DNA from: Pedosphaera sp.
Lineage (GTDB): Bacteria > Verrucomicrobiota > Verrucomicrobiia > Limisphaerales > UBA9464
Assembly: GCA_009695205.1 (NCBI GenBank)
Contig: SIBK01000025.1
Location: forward strand, 1 to 52,670
Direction: 5' to 3'
Length of the DNA: 52,670 nt
The notes beneath the pieces are model-generated. The model was not told the DNA's origin. It saw only the letters and a program-made list of their open reading frames with translations, and did no database searches. The position numbers and the translations under genes were made by a program. This document shows, piece after piece, positions 28,909-37,951 of the stretch (within the stretch, counting starts at the first letter, position 1; the number at the start of each line of letters is the position of its first letter).

Positions 28909-29976
28909 ATGAAAATTTCAAAACGAACATTTTTGGCCGGTCTACCTCCTGTCGCTTTAGGTTTGGCGGGATGCGGAAAATCCGGCGATAGCGCGGCAAC
29001 CCCGGCATCCACCGCAAGTGGTTCGGCAGCGACGGGCAAAAAGAAGCGATTTGCCTACGTAACCAATGGCGTCGACCCGTTCTGGAACACCGCTTCGGCG
29101 GGTGTCCGGGCTGCGGAAAAGGAATTTGGGATCGAATGCCAGGTCCTCATGCCGCCCAAAGGTCTCGTCGACCAGCAGCGGATGATCGAGAGCGCACTTG
29201 CCCGCGGGGTCGACGGCATTGCTATCAGTCCCTGTGATGCGGCCAATCAAGTGGGATTCCTGAATGAGGTGGCAGGGCGAGTTCCGGTGATAACGCATGA
29301 TTCCGATGCCCCAATGTCAAAGCGCCTCTGCTTTGTCGGGATGGACAACTACAAAGCCGGTCGAGCAGCAGGAAAGTTGGTCAAAGAGATCCTGCCTAGC
29401 GGTGGCAAGGTCATGCTATTCGTCGGGCGCATGGAACAACTCAATTCCCAGCAGCGCCGCCAGGGAATCATAGACGAGATCTTGGATAGGCCGACGCAGA
29501 CGTTGGAAAAACTCAACCAGGACCCGCTAGGCAAAGAGTTGTCGGGAGGAAAATTTGTAGTCCTGGACACTAGGACGGACGGGTTTGACTACCCGAAGGC
29601 CAAGGCCAATGCGGAAGATGCCATGAGCCGATACCAGGACCTAGCGTGTATGATAGGGCTTTGGGCGTATAATTCACCGATGTGTCTGGAGGCAGCAAAG
29701 GCGGCGGGTAAGGCCGGCAAGGTAAGGATCGTGAGCTTTGATGAGCAGGAGCCAACCCTTCGAGGGATCATTGACGGCCACATCCATGGAACGATCAGTC
29801 AACAACCGTACTACTACGGGTACGATTCAGTCAGGATTCTGAAGGATATCGCAGAGGGAAATCGCGGGGTCATACCTAGCAACGGTTTTTTTGAAATTCC
29901 CATTGTCGAAGTTCGGCAGGCGAATGTTCAGGAGTTCTGGAAAAAATTAAAGACGCTTCAGGCCGCCGGAGCATGA
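28909..29976 (+). CDS. Sugar ABC transporter substrate-binding lipoprotein
   Basis: A 355-residue protein with a lipoprotein signal (LAGC lipobox, Cys22), followed by a Ser/Ala/Thr-rich tether. The two-lobe periplasmic-binding fold of the ribose/xylose type is clear: FAYVTNGVDPFWNTASAGV, GVDGIAISPCD, VPVITHDSDAP, FVGMDNYKAGRAAGKLV and IGLWAYNSPMCLEAAKAAGK. It would capture a pentose, other sugar or sugar-like ligand. It overlaps the permease gene by 4 bp (ATGA). No ATPase gene is adjacent. Confidence 0.93.
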   Translation: MKISKRTFLAGLPPVALGLAGCGKSGDSAATPASTASGSAATGKKKRFAYVTNGVDPFWNTASAGVRAAEKEFGIECQVLMPPKGLVDQQRMIESALARGVDGIAISPCDAANQVGFLNEVAGRVPVITHDSDAPMSKRLCFVGMDNYKAGRAAGKLVKEILPSGGKVMLFVGRMEQLNSQQRRQGIIDEILDRPTQTLEKLNQDPLGKELSGGKFVVLDTRTDGFDYPKAKANAEDAMSRYQDLACMIGLWAYNSPMCLEAAKAAGKAGKVRIVSFDEQEPTLRGIIDGHIHGTISQQPYYYGYDSVRILKDIAEGNRGVIPSNGFFEIPIVEVRQANVQEFWKKLKTLQAAGA

Positions 29977-30932
29977 AAAAACTGCTCGGCATCACGGCTC
30001 TTCTAATTTTTGTCATCGTCGTTACGGCAATCCGCAATCCGGATTTTCTCAACGGCTACAATTTGCAGAACCTGGTGCGTTGGACCGCTCTCTACGGTTT
30101 CATCAGCATCGGCGCTGCTTTTGTCATCGTGACCGGCGGAATCGATTTGAGCATTGGCTCTGTCGTGGGCCTCACCGGGGCACTTCTGGCGATACTGCTG
30201 ACTAAGTATCAGTGGCCGGTGCCGGTTGCGATTGCCACCGTTTTGTTGGTTTCGCTCGTGATCGGTTTGGCACACGGAGTACTGATAACCAAGGTGGGCT
30301 TGCAACCCTTTGTGGTCACCTTGTGTGGCTTGCTACTCTATCGGGGTGCCGCCCGGTTCATCACCGGCGACCAGAGTCAGGGATTTGGCCAGCAGTTTGA
30401 AGGTCTCCGAAAAATCGCTGTTTCATCGCTACCCGTGACACCCACTTTTGGGATTCCGGTGCCGAGCATTTTACTGGCCATCGTTGCAACCCTAGCCGGG
30501 CTTCTCTTGCACAAAACCGTTTGGGGAAGGCATCTGTTGGCGTTGGGCGGGAACGAGCTGGCGGCTCGGTTCAGTGGCGTCCGTACGGATCTCATCAAGA
30601 TTCAGGCGTACGCAATCTGCGCAGTAATGTCAGGGGTCTCAGGAATCCTCTTTTCGTTGGATCTCAACTCAATTCAACCGAGCGGCCTGGGTGAGTTTTT
30701 CGAGCTGTATGCCATCGCTGCTGCGGTGTTGGGCGGGTGCACACTTCGCGGCGGCGAAGGAACGATTGTGGGCGTGCTGATTGGCACGGCGTTAATGAGG
30801 GTTCTTTACAATGCGATCAATATTCTCGGAATCCCGACTCACCTCGAATTCGCGATTATTGGCGCAGTCATTCTTGCCGGAGTCGTGACCGACGAGCTCG
30901 TTCGGAGGATGGCGAATCGAAGGCTCGGGTAA
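29973..30932 (+). CDS. Sugar ABC transporter permease (RbsC type)
   Basis: A 319-residue inner-membrane protein with about eight to ten hydrophobic segments. Family landmarks: NPDFLNGYNLQNLVRWTALY, GIDLSIGSVVGLTGALLAIL, the coupling-helix region (ALGGNELAARFSGVR) and AIAAAVLGGCTLRGGEGTIVG. It starts inside the binding-protein gene (ATGA) and is certainly co-translated with it. The RbsA-type tandem ATPase normally encoded in the same operon is absent; the next gene, 110 bp on, is a metal-binding protein. The ATPase is probably shared or encoded elsewhere (inference). Confidence 0.93.
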   Translation: MKKLLGITALLIFVIVVTAIRNPDFLNGYNLQNLVRWTALYGFISIGAAFVIVTGGIDLSIGSVVGLTGALLAILLTKYQWPVPVAIATVLLVSLVIGLAHGVLITKVGLQPFVVTLCGLLLYRGAARFITGDQSQGFGQQFEGLRKIAVSSLPVTPTFGIPVPSILLAIVATLAGLLLHKTVWGRHLLALGGNELAARFSGVRTDLIKIQAYAICAVMSGVSGILFSLDLNSIQPSGLGEFFELYAIAAAVLGGCTLRGGEGTIVGVLIGTALMRVLYNAINILGIPTHLEFAIIGAVILAGVVTDELVRRMANRRLG

Positions 30933-31042
30933 CGTGTTCAACACGCAAATTGATTGTGGAAAGCCCTTTAGAAACTGAATAGTCCAGCGTTTGGTTCGTC
31001 CAAAATTCGCTACCGTAGCACACTCACCTCACTACTATATTT

Positions 31043-31579
31043 ATGATCAAGAAAATTCTTACACTATCCGCACTCGTCACGGCGTTGGTCGCACGCACCC
31101 AGGCAGCCGATACCAATGTCAAGCTGAGCGATGTCCATTTATGCTGCAACAGTTGCGTCAAGGGCGTCGAAAAGGCGATCGGAACTGTCTCTGGAGCAAC
31201 GGTTCAGTCGGACAAGGACGCCCGGACAGTAACCATTACCGCACCCGATCAGCCGACTGCTCAGAAAGCCGTCAACGCGCTGGTTGCGGCCGGCTATTTT
31301 GGAAAATCCAGCGATTCAGCCATCAAGGTGCAAGCTCCCAGCGGCGCGAAGAAGGCTAAGGTCGACGGCAAGGTCCAATCCCTCAAAGTCGCCGGAGTGC
31401 ACCTTTGCTGCGGCAAGTGCGTTACGAGCGTCAACGAAGCCCTGAAAACGGTCGAAGGTGTGAAAGCCAATACGGCAGAAAAAGGGGCTCAATCGTTTGA
31501 GGTAACCGGCGATTTTGCCGGCAGCGAAGTCTTCACAGCCTTGAAGAAGGCGGGCCTAGCCGGAAAAGTCGCTCAATAA
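31043..31579 (+). CDS. Periplasmic protein with two HMA-like domains carrying CCxxC motifs
   Basis: A 178-residue protein with a Sec signal (ILTLSALVTALVARTQA). Two copies of a domain of about 65 residues follow. Each begins VHLCC: CCNSC at 34-38 and CCGKC at 122-126, both followed by V-x-x-V-x-x-A and a ferredoxin-like beta-alpha-beta pattern. This resembles heavy-metal-associated domains, whose usual cytosolic motif is MxCxxC; here the Met is replaced and a third Cys is added. A role in periplasmic copper or other soft-metal binding, or thiol chemistry, is likely but not shown. A strong hairpin lies 50 bp downstream. No P-type ATPase is nearby. Confidence 0.85.
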   Translation: MIKKILTLSALVTALVARTQAADTNVKLSDVHLCCNSCVKGVEKAIGTVSGATVQSDKDARTVTITAPDQPTAQKAVNALVAAGYFGKSSDSAIKVQAPSGAKKAKVDGKVQSLKVAGVHLCCGKCVTSVNEALKTVEGVKANTAEKGAQSFEVTGDFAGSEVFTALKKAGLAGKVAQ

Positions 31580-31630
31580 CGAATTCGCATTTTTTGAGAG
31601 GCTCCGTCCTCCCTGAATTTGTCATAGCCC

Positions 31631-31658
31631 GCGCCGACACCAATCTGGAGGTCGGCGC
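31631..31658. terminator. Hairpin between convergent genes
   Basis: GCGCCGAC (31631-31638) pairs perfectly with GTCGGCGC (31651-31658) across a 12-nt loop, followed by a short T stretch (GGAATTTTCC). It sits between the metal-binding gene and the convergent NHL gene and probably terminates one or both. Confidence 0.5.
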
Positions 31659-31744
31659 AGGAATTTTCCTGGTTTGCGGGGAGGGGTTGATTCCGTGGTG
31701 AAACGTCTCCGCCCACTCAAACCCAGGCCAACGACTGCGCCCGT

Positions 31745-32836
31745 TCAGCTTAACTTGCGAAGTTTGGTGATCCGACCGGTGTTGACCCATTCGGCGACAA
31801 AGATATTCCCCGCCGGATCAAAGCACGCGTCGTGCGGGTGCAAGAACTTGCCGGAAACCCAGCCTTCTCCCTTTTCGTTGCCGCGCAGCTTCATATTGTC
31901 CTTGAGGACTTGGGCGCGCCAATCCGGGTCTTCTCCGAGATGGACAATGACCTGGTCCTTCCCGTCCAGCAGGGTGATCCGCGCGCTAAGGTCGGGCACT
32001 AGGAGGACGTCTTTGAGGGAATCGATGTTTGCGGGAAGGATGAAGCCATCGAGGGTCTTGAGATATTTGCCCTCCAGGGTAAACCATTGCAGGCGGCCGT
32101 TAGCGCGGTCGGCAACGACGATCGAGGGCGTTTTCCCAGGGCGGCTGTCGATCCAGATGCCATGCGGGGTGTTGAACTGGCCGGCCTCTTTGCCGGGCGT
32201 GCCAAACATCGATAGCCAATTTCCGTTCTTATCATAGCGATGGATTCGGAAGGAGCCGTAGCCGTCGGCGACGAAAAATCCACCGTCGGGCAGGAAGGCA
32301 AAATTGGTAGGCATGAAGGCGTCGCGTCCCCAGCGTTTGATGGGTTTGGTATCCTCATCCTTGGGGTAGAGTCCCGACGCCATGGGAGCGCGCTTTTCCC
32401 AGACGACTTCGCCCGAGAGTGTGAGTTTGGCGAAATTCTTCAACTGTTGATAGCCCGTGACGTATAGAAACTGCTGTTTGCCTTCCGTGCGGACCTCCAG
32501 GCCATGTCCGCCTCCCTGGAACTGGTTGCCGAAGGCGCGGACAAACCGGCCTTTGGGATCGAACACGAAGATCGACGGGTGATCCTTGAGATTTTCACGC
32601 CCTTCATGAATCACATAGAGCATTCCGTGACGATCCACCGCGACATTATGAGTAGTCTGCCAGGAGTACTTAGCGGGAAGTTGAGCCCAGTTGTGGTGTA
32701 CTTCATACCGGTGAGAACCCGAGCCAATAACCCGATGCGTGGAGGATTTTTGTGCCGTTAGCACTTGAGGAGCAACGAGGGTGAAGGCGGAGGCGGACAA
32801 AAATCGGCGGCGAGAGAGAAACGACGATGGCTTCAT
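31745..32836 (-). CDS. Tat-exported NHL-repeat/6-bladed propeller protein
   Basis: A 363-residue protein. ATG 32836 gives MKPSSFLSRRRFLSASAFTL with a twin-arginine leader; ATG 32857 would add seven residues. The rest is NHL-type blades: HNVAVDRHGMLYVIHEG, IFVFDPKGRFVRAFGNQF, NFAFLPDGGFFVADGYG with RIHRYDKNGNWL, FNTPHGIWIDSRPG, and HPHDACFDPAGNIFVAEWVN. Blade loops contain several His/Asp pairs, as in related lyases and hydrolases, but no defined active site can be assigned. Such proteins are widespread in PVC bacteria with unknown substrate. Its promoter region faces the first pseudopilin gene. Confidence 0.88.
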   Translation of the reverse strand: MKPSSFLSRRRFLSASAFTLVAPQVLTAQKSSTHRVIGSGSHRYEVHHNWAQLPAKYSWQTTHNVAVDRHGMLYVIHEGRENLKDHPSIFVFDPKGRFVRAFGNQFQGGGHGLEVRTEGKQQFLYVTGYQQLKNFAKLTLSGEVVWEKRAPMASGLYPKDEDTKPIKRWGRDAFMPTNFAFLPDGGFFVADGYGSFRIHRYDKNGNWLSMFGTPGKEAGQFNTPHGIWIDSRPGKTPSIVVADRANGRLQWFTLEGKYLKTLDGFILPANIDSLKDVLLVPDLSARITLLDGKDQVIVHLGEDPDWRAQVLKDNMKLRGNEKGEGWVSGKFLHPHDACFDPAGNIFVAEWVNTGRITKLRKLS

Positions 32837-33099
32837 GGGAACAAAAGGGTGAGACAAAGTTGATGTGGTAGACGTCCTGCAACTCTATGCCTACCGGGAA
32901 TCAGCGCAACTCTGACGTTGGGTGACTTTTGGAGGGAAACCTCCCTCGAAAGCCGCAACATCCGGCAGACGGACTAATTCAGCCGAGAAGGTGCCGCGAA
33001 GGAGCCGCGGGTGGTGGGTGCTGGCGACGACAAATTGAAACTTGTCACGCTGGCGCGCAGCGAGTTAGCTGGTAGTATTCCCTGGAACTTTTGACCGCT

Positions 33100-33876
33100 A
33101 TGAAACCAATGTCGCTCCCTTCCCGAATCCATTCAGCCTTCACGCTCATCGAATTGCTCGTGGTCATCGCCATCATTGCAATCCTAGCCGGGATGCTGCT
33201 ACCCGCGCTGGGCAAGGCCAAGACGAAAGCCCAGGGGATCCAGTGCCTCAACCACACCAAACAGCTCCAACTCGCCTGGTTGATGTATGGCGAAGACAGC
33301 CAGCAGGCACTGGTGCTCAACGGAACTGGCGACCAGAAGGGCTGGGTCGCCGGATGGATCATGGGCAGCACACCGGACGCGACCAACGTCAATCTCCTGA
33401 AGCCACCCAACGGCCTGTTGTGGCCCTACAACCAGACAGCTGCGATCTATCGCTGCCCAGCCGACCAAAGTACCGTCACGTTGGGCGGTCGGAAATATCT
33501 GCGCACGCGCAGTGTTTCGATGAACGGCTTCATGAACGGCCAAAGCTGGCACACAGACCTCATGGCCAAGACCTGGCGCACGTTCCGCAAGCTCCCCGAC
33601 ATCCTCTCGCCCAGCCAGATGTTCGTATTCATCGATGAGCGTGAGGAAAGTGTGGACGACGGCTACATCCTCGTCTCGATGGAGCCCAACAATATCTGGG
33701 GCAATCTGCCAGCCGTTTATCACAACGGCGCCGGTGGGTTGAGTTTCGCTGACGGACACTCCGAGATTCACCGGTGGGTAGATCCGGACACCTTGAGAAA
33801 GGGCACCTCCGGTGAACGCAAAGCTCCCCGGGATGTACCCTGGATCCAGCAGCGTGCAACGATTTCGGTGAAGTAG
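33100..33876 (+). CDS. Type II secretion/type IV pilin-like pseudopilin
   Basis: A 258-residue protein. ATG 33100 is used in preference to TTG 33091. The leader SLPSRIHSA is followed by FTLIELL and a long hydrophobic helix, with Phe14 as the predicted methylated residue and Glu18 at +5. The C-terminal region has the verrucomicrobial features [20 protein letters not shown] and the [13 protein letters not shown] motif. A prepilin peptidase would process it. The large paralogous family in this phylum has unknown individual roles. The gene ends at a repeat element and converges with glgP. Confidence 0.9.
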   Translation: MKPMSLPSRIHSAFTLIELLVVIAIIAILAGMLLPALGKAKTKAQGIQCLNHTKQLQLAWLMYGEDSQQALVLNGTGDQKGWVAGWIMGSTPDATNVNLLKPPNGLLWPYNQTAAIYRCPADQSTVTLGGRKYLRTRSVSMNGFMNGQSWHTDLMAKTWRTFRKLPDILSPSQMFVFIDEREESVDDGYILVSMEPNNIWGNLPAVYHNGAGGLSFADGHSEIHRWVDPDTLRKGTSGERKAPRDVPWIQQRATISVK

Positions 33877-33898
33877 CCCCCCCGTGAACCGCCCTGTC

Positions 33899-34005
33899 GT
33901 AGTCGCGGACGGCAGTCCGCGCAACCCACTTCCCAACAACAGTTCATGGTCCCCATTCATGTCCATTTTTTGGAAAACGTCGCCGTCCATGAACCGAAGC
34001 CCCGT
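33899..34005 (+). repeat. REP-like repeat copy with truncated second unit
   Basis: A perfect palindrome, CGCGGAC (33904-33910), loop GGCA, GTCCGCG (33915-33921), followed by a second-unit body (TTCATGGTCCCCATTCATG, TTGGAAAAC, CCATGAACCG) whose own palindrome is missing at about 34000. It fills the spacer between the convergent pseudopilin and glgP genes, like the copies at 2261 and 39801. Confidence 0.85.
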
Positions 34006-34026
34006 GCAGTGCCCTAATAAAGCCGT

Positions 34027-36186
34027 TCAGTCCGTCTGTTTATAATACTTGTCGGTATACTCCCGCACCATGCGATCCGTGCTGAACTGTGCCGCCATGG
34101 TCACCCAGGCACGCCGGATCCGTTTCAACCAACCGCGCGGGATCCCATCGGCATCCCTTTCGAAGAACTCCGGTATTACCTCGGTCGTGAGCATGTGATA
34201 CAGGTTTTCGCTGTCCTGTCGGTCCTGCTCCTCTAAGTCAGCCGCATGGGAATCGTCACCAATGGCAAAACCGTTCGAACCGTCGTACGCTTCCCGCCAC
34301 CAGCCATCGAGGATGCTCAGGTTGAGGCCGCCGTGCGGGATGGTTTTCATTCCGCTGGTGCCGCTGGCCTCAAGAGGCCGGCGAGGATTGTTTAGCCAGA
34401 TGTCACAGCCTCCAACCATTTGCCGCGCCACATGGATGTCATAGTTCTCGATGAACACAACGTGACCCTTGAGATCGCTGTAATTACTGAGATGGATTAT
34501 CTTCTGGATGAAGACCTTTCCGGCGTCATCTCGCGGATGCGCCTTTCCCGAGAAGAGAAACTGGATTGGCCGCTTTAGATCGCGCACCAGCGCGACCACG
34601 TTCTCGAACTGGTCGAAGATTAGCGGAGCCCGCTTATAGGTGGCGAATCGCCGGGCGAATCCGATGGTCAGAGCGTCGGGATTCAAAAAGGCGTCGAACG
34701 TAATAAAATCACCCTGGGAAAATCGCTGTCCCTGTAGCAACAGCCGTCGGCGTGTGAATTCAATTAGTTCCCGGCGCAGGCGGTAGCGAAGTGACCAGAG
34801 TTCCTCATCCGAAATCGTCAGAGGGTCGGCCATTTTAAGCCAGAATTCAGAAGTGTTGAGCTCTTTCAACCAGGCGGACTCGGGCTTGTCCGGATAGACC
34901 TCGTGAAACTTCTGCTTCCACGTCCGGCGTACGACGCCTTTCATCCATCCCGCGAGATGAATCCCGTTGGTGATGTGCCCGATCGGAACATCGTCCGGGT
35001 CCGTCTTTCCAAACAATTCCATCCACATCGTGCGGCTGACTTGTCCGTGAAGGTCACTGACTCCGTTGGCGGCCCGTGAATACTTGAGCGCCAGTACGGT
35101 CATGCAAAACAGCTCGGAAGTGTCGCCCGGTCGAACCCGGCCAAGATCCATTAATTGATCGGGGGTCAGCCGCAGGTGCTGATGAAATTTCATCCCGACG
35201 TAATTCATCAGGTCGGACGGGAAGCGATCGTGTCCAGCCTCGACTGGGGTATGGGTTGTGAAGATACATTGCTGGCGGGTGGCGGCGCCCGCTTTTTGGA
35301 AGGTGTCGCCGGCGGCCATTTTCTCCCGAATTAGTTCGAGAGTCAGGAAGGCGGCGTGGCCTTCGTTCATGTGGAACGTGGAAGGCTTGATCCCGAGAGT
35401 CCGTAGAAGGCGCACGCCCCCGACTCCGAGCAACACTTCCTGCATGATCCGCGTGGCGTGATCTCCACCGTACACACGCAAGGTGAGGTCGCGGATATGG
35501 GCCTCATTTTCAGGGCGGTTTGCGTCTAAAAGGTATACGGGTACGCGACCCACATTGACACGCCACGCTTGGAAAAGCACGGTGCTGGCGGCGATCCGAA
35601 CCGTGCAAACGATTGGTTTGCCGCTTTCATCAAGCACCGGCTCGATCGGCAGGTTTTCCGGGTCCAGGCGGGTATAGGATTCGGTCTGCCAATTCTCGTG
35701 ATTGATCAGTTGCTGGAAATAACCCTCCCGATAGAAGAGGCTCACGCCGATAAAAGGGAGGTCCAGGTCACTGGACGCCTTGGCATGATCTCCGGCGAGC
35801 ACTCCCAGGCCACCAGCCGCAATAGGCAAAGTTTCGTGAAAAGAAAATTCCGCCGAGAAATACGCCACGGGGTTCTTCTTCAAGGACGCGGCGTGCCGAT
35901 TTCCCCAGGTGTCGGTGTCGGCTAGATACGCGTCAAAATTTTGCAAGACCCGGCGGACGCGCTCCGCCAAACCCGGCTCCTGCAACCGCATCCGCAATTC
36001 GTAGTCCGAGAGTTCGGCCAGAATAGCCACAGCGTTGTGGTAGAGGTTTTGCCACCCGCGCGGCGACAGGTCATGAAAGATTTCCTGGGCCTCCTGGTCC
36101 CAGCTCCACCAGAGGTTGCGGGTAAGCCGGCGCAGTCCGGCAGTCAATTGGCCCAGTTCCCGGGCGGTCAGAGGTTTTGTAACCAT
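34027..36186 (-). CDS. glgP: Alpha-glucan (glycogen) phosphorylase
   Basis: A 719-residue GT35 enzyme releasing glucose 1-phosphate from glycogen-type glucans with pyridoxal phosphate. The sequence follows the shorter alpha-glucan phosphorylase type: an N-terminal NLWWSWDQEAQEIF, AYFSAEFSFHETLPIAAGGLGVLAGDH, FHMNEGHAAFLTLE, TTHTPVEAGHDRF, IGHITNGIHLAGWM, and the cofactor-binding PLEASGTSGMKT with Lys614 as the likely Schiff-base residue. Start ATG 36186. It is transcribed toward a repeat. A sigma factor gene with its own terminator lies 144 bp upstream on the same strand. Confidence 0.95.
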   Translation of the reverse strand: MVTKPLTARELGQLTAGLRRLTRNLWWSWDQEAQEIFHDLSPRGWQNLYHNAVAILAELSDYELRMRLQEPGLAERVRRVLQNFDAYLADTDTWGNRHAASLKKNPVAYFSAEFSFHETLPIAAGGLGVLAGDHAKASSDLDLPFIGVSLFYREGYFQQLINHENWQTESYTRLDPENLPIEPVLDESGKPIVCTVRIAASTVLFQAWRVNVGRVPVYLLDANRPENEAHIRDLTLRVYGGDHATRIMQEVLLGVGGVRLLRTLGIKPSTFHMNEGHAAFLTLELIREKMAAGDTFQKAGAATRQQCIFTTHTPVEAGHDRFPSDLMNYVGMKFHQHLRLTPDQLMDLGRVRPGDTSELFCMTVLALKYSRAANGVSDLHGQVSRTMWMELFGKTDPDDVPIGHITNGIHLAGWMKGVVRRTWKQKFHEVYPDKPESAWLKELNTSEFWLKMADPLTISDEELWSLRYRLRRELIEFTRRRLLLQGQRFSQGDFITFDAFLNPDALTIGFARRFATYKRAPLIFDQFENVVALVRDLKRPIQFLFSGKAHPRDDAGKVFIQKIIHLSNYSDLKGHVVFIENYDIHVARQMVGGCDIWLNNPRRPLEASGTSGMKTIPHGGLNLSILDGWWREAYDGSNGFAIGDDSHAADLEEQDRQDSENLYHMLTTEVIPEFFERDADGIPRGWLKRIRRAWVTMAAQFSTDRMVREYTDKYYKQTD

Positions 36187-36277
36187 GGATTCAAGACCCC
36201 ACCCCTAGGATGTGGGGCAGATACAAGTACCCGCGCAAGCCTCATCCGCCAATGAAATCCGGGCATCCGAAGCATGA

Positions 36278-36310
36278 AAAAGCGGAACTCCCCGCCGGGA
36301 GCCCCGCTTT
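36278..36310 (-). terminator. Rho-independent terminator of the sigma factor gene
   Basis: On the minus strand, AAAGCGGGGCTCCC, a short GGC-type loop, then GGGGAGTTCCGCTTTTT. It is a long GC-rich stem with G-T wobbles whose outer arm merges into the T run, starting 20 bp after the stop codon. It separates the sigma gene from glgP. Confidence 0.85.
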
Positions 36311-36329
36311 GGATAAAGATCGCCCAGGG

Positions 36330-37544
36330 TCAAGCCGCCAACTGTAGCGCCTCGCGAGCCTTAAGGCGGTCGCGCAACTTTTTCAGAGCTGCAGCCTCGA
36401 GTTGCCGGATTCGTTCGCGGGTGAGCCCAAAGCTTTCCCCGATTTGCTCCAACGTCTTCGGGTCTCCGCCATCGAGCGCGAAGCGTTCTCGAAGAATACG
36501 CTGTTCACGGCCGTTCAGCGTGCCAACGAGTTCCCGCACAAGCTGGGCGTTGGTCTCCTCGACCACGCCGGCCCAAGGCATAACCGCATTTTCATCCGCG
36601 ATGACATCCGCCACACGGTTTGCATCCGGATCGCTGCCGAGCGGGGCGTCGAGGGAAGTCGACCCGATCGCGGCAGCTTCCCGCCAACGTTGAACGTCAT
36701 TGGGGGTCGCTTCCAGTCCCACGGCAAGTTCGGCCTCGGTTGGAGACCGGCCCAGCTCGGATTCGAGACGTACCTCCGCCTTCCGCATCCGCGCGAGCTC
36801 CTGCACGATGTGGATCGGAAGGCGAATGGACTTGGACTGGTTAGACAGCGCGCGCCGAATCGATTGTTTGATCCACCACGCAGCGTAGGTCGAGAGTTTG
36901 GCGCCCTTCGTGGGATCAAACCGCTCAACAGCATGCATCAACCCGATGTTACCTTCGTTGATCAAATCGAGAAGTGGCAGACCAAAATCCTCGTACTCAC
37001 GGGCAATCTTCACGACCAGACGCAAATTCGCCTTGATCATGTGCTCTCGGGCGGCGTCGTCACCGGCCTTAATCCTGCCCGCCAACTCAATCTCCTGCTT
37101 TGGAGTGAGCAGATCGGTCGCGACCGCTTCCCGCAAATACAGCCTCAAGGAGGTATTTTCGTCCCAAGGCCCGCGAGTCGGGGGGTTGTCTAACGCCGGA
37201 TCCGGCTTGGCGGCCGCCCCAACGCGAGGGAGCGGGGCGATTTGGGCCGGCACGAACGGTTCAGGAGATTCGACCGGAACCACCACCGTGCGGCTTAGCC
37301 TTTCGGCGGAAATAATCACCTCGGGAGCGCCAAAAACAGGCATCGGCTTGCTGGAACGGGCCTTCTTCACTAACAAGGCGGACGTCGGCACTTTGGCCGC
37401 CTTCTTCGAAGGGCGAGCCACCTGCTGCCGGCGCCCGCGCGGAAGTGTCGCCCGCAGCGAACGCGGAACGCCGGCAGCCCGGCGCGTTCGGGGAACCAAG
37501 CCGCTTTTGCCCTTCTGTTTTAGGATCAGTGCGTTCGCTTTCAT
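36330..37544 (-). CDS. RpoD/RpoS-type sigma-70 factor with basic N-terminus
   Basis: A 404-residue RNA polymerase sigma factor. Start ATG 37544 is followed directly by a low-complexity basic region; ATG 37634 would add 30 residues. Region 1.2 starts near residue 131 (TSLRLYLREAVATDLLTPKQ). Region 2 carries NLRLVVKIAREYEDFGLPLL, DLINEGNIGLMHAVERFDP and STYAAWWIKQSIRRA. Region 3 includes IVQELARM, and region 4 ends with TLEQIGESFGLTRERIRQLE. The first 70 residues hold 20 Lys/Arg and no Asp/Glu, unlike the acidic region 1.1 of primary sigma factors. It could be the primary or a group-2 factor; I cannot decide. It has its own terminator. Confidence 0.93.
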   Translation of the reverse strand: MKANALILKQKGKSGLVPRTRRAAGVPRSLRATLPRGRRQQVARPSKKAAKVPTSALLVKKARSSKPMPVFGAPEVIISAERLSRTVVVPVESPEPFVPAQIAPLPRVGAAAKPDPALDNPPTRGPWDENTSLRLYLREAVATDLLTPKQEIELAGRIKAGDDAAREHMIKANLRLVVKIAREYEDFGLPLLDLINEGNIGLMHAVERFDPTKGAKLSTYAAWWIKQSIRRALSNQSKSIRLPIHIVQELARMRKAEVRLESELGRSPTEAELAVGLEATPNDVQRWREAAAIGSTSLDAPLGSDPDANRVADVIADENAVMPWAGVVEETNAQLVRELVGTLNGREQRILRERFALDGGDPKTLEQIGESFGLTRERIRQLEAAALKKLRDRLKAREALQLAA

Positions 37545-37951
37545 AAAGTTGCTTTTCGTTCGAGTGTCTGACAAGATCGCTATTCTGTGAATCTCAGACC
37601 GTGGACACTCGAAAACGTTCCGGATTTCCAGCAATTAGTGGGCCAGAGCTCCGAAGAACAGTGTTTTGCCACAAAACGCCGATTCTTTGACAATTCCGCC
37701 AACCGTGGCAAGTCGTGCTCACGAGCTCAATTGAAAACCGTCACTCGGATGTGTGCCTGCGAGACACGACTGACTCCATTCTGTCTCACTTTTTCCAAAA
37801 GGCAACCCTGGATCTTGTCCTTCTGTCATGCTCTTCGCGGCTTTCGTTGACCCACAATCGATCCGGTACGGGCCATCTGCGACCAACGGCCGAGCCGGCA
37901 GACAATTAGCCCCAAAAAAACGCACGAAACCCAAAGAGAACTCGGAGTGAA
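37545..37951. other. 407-bp spacer between sigma factor and glycosyltransferase genes
   Basis: No convincing gene. A small perfect hairpin, GTTTTG/CAAAAC with a 3-nt loop, lies at 37663-37677 and a TTGACA hexamer at 37687-37692 has no fitting -10 partner. Since both flanking genes are on the minus strand, the sigma-factor promoter should lie here, in the part nearest 37545-37700. Nothing else is evident. Confidence 0.5.

Noticed and set aside
36402..37193. 263-codon plus-strand frame
   Set aside because: Antisense shadow of the sigma factor gene, which has full conserved regions.
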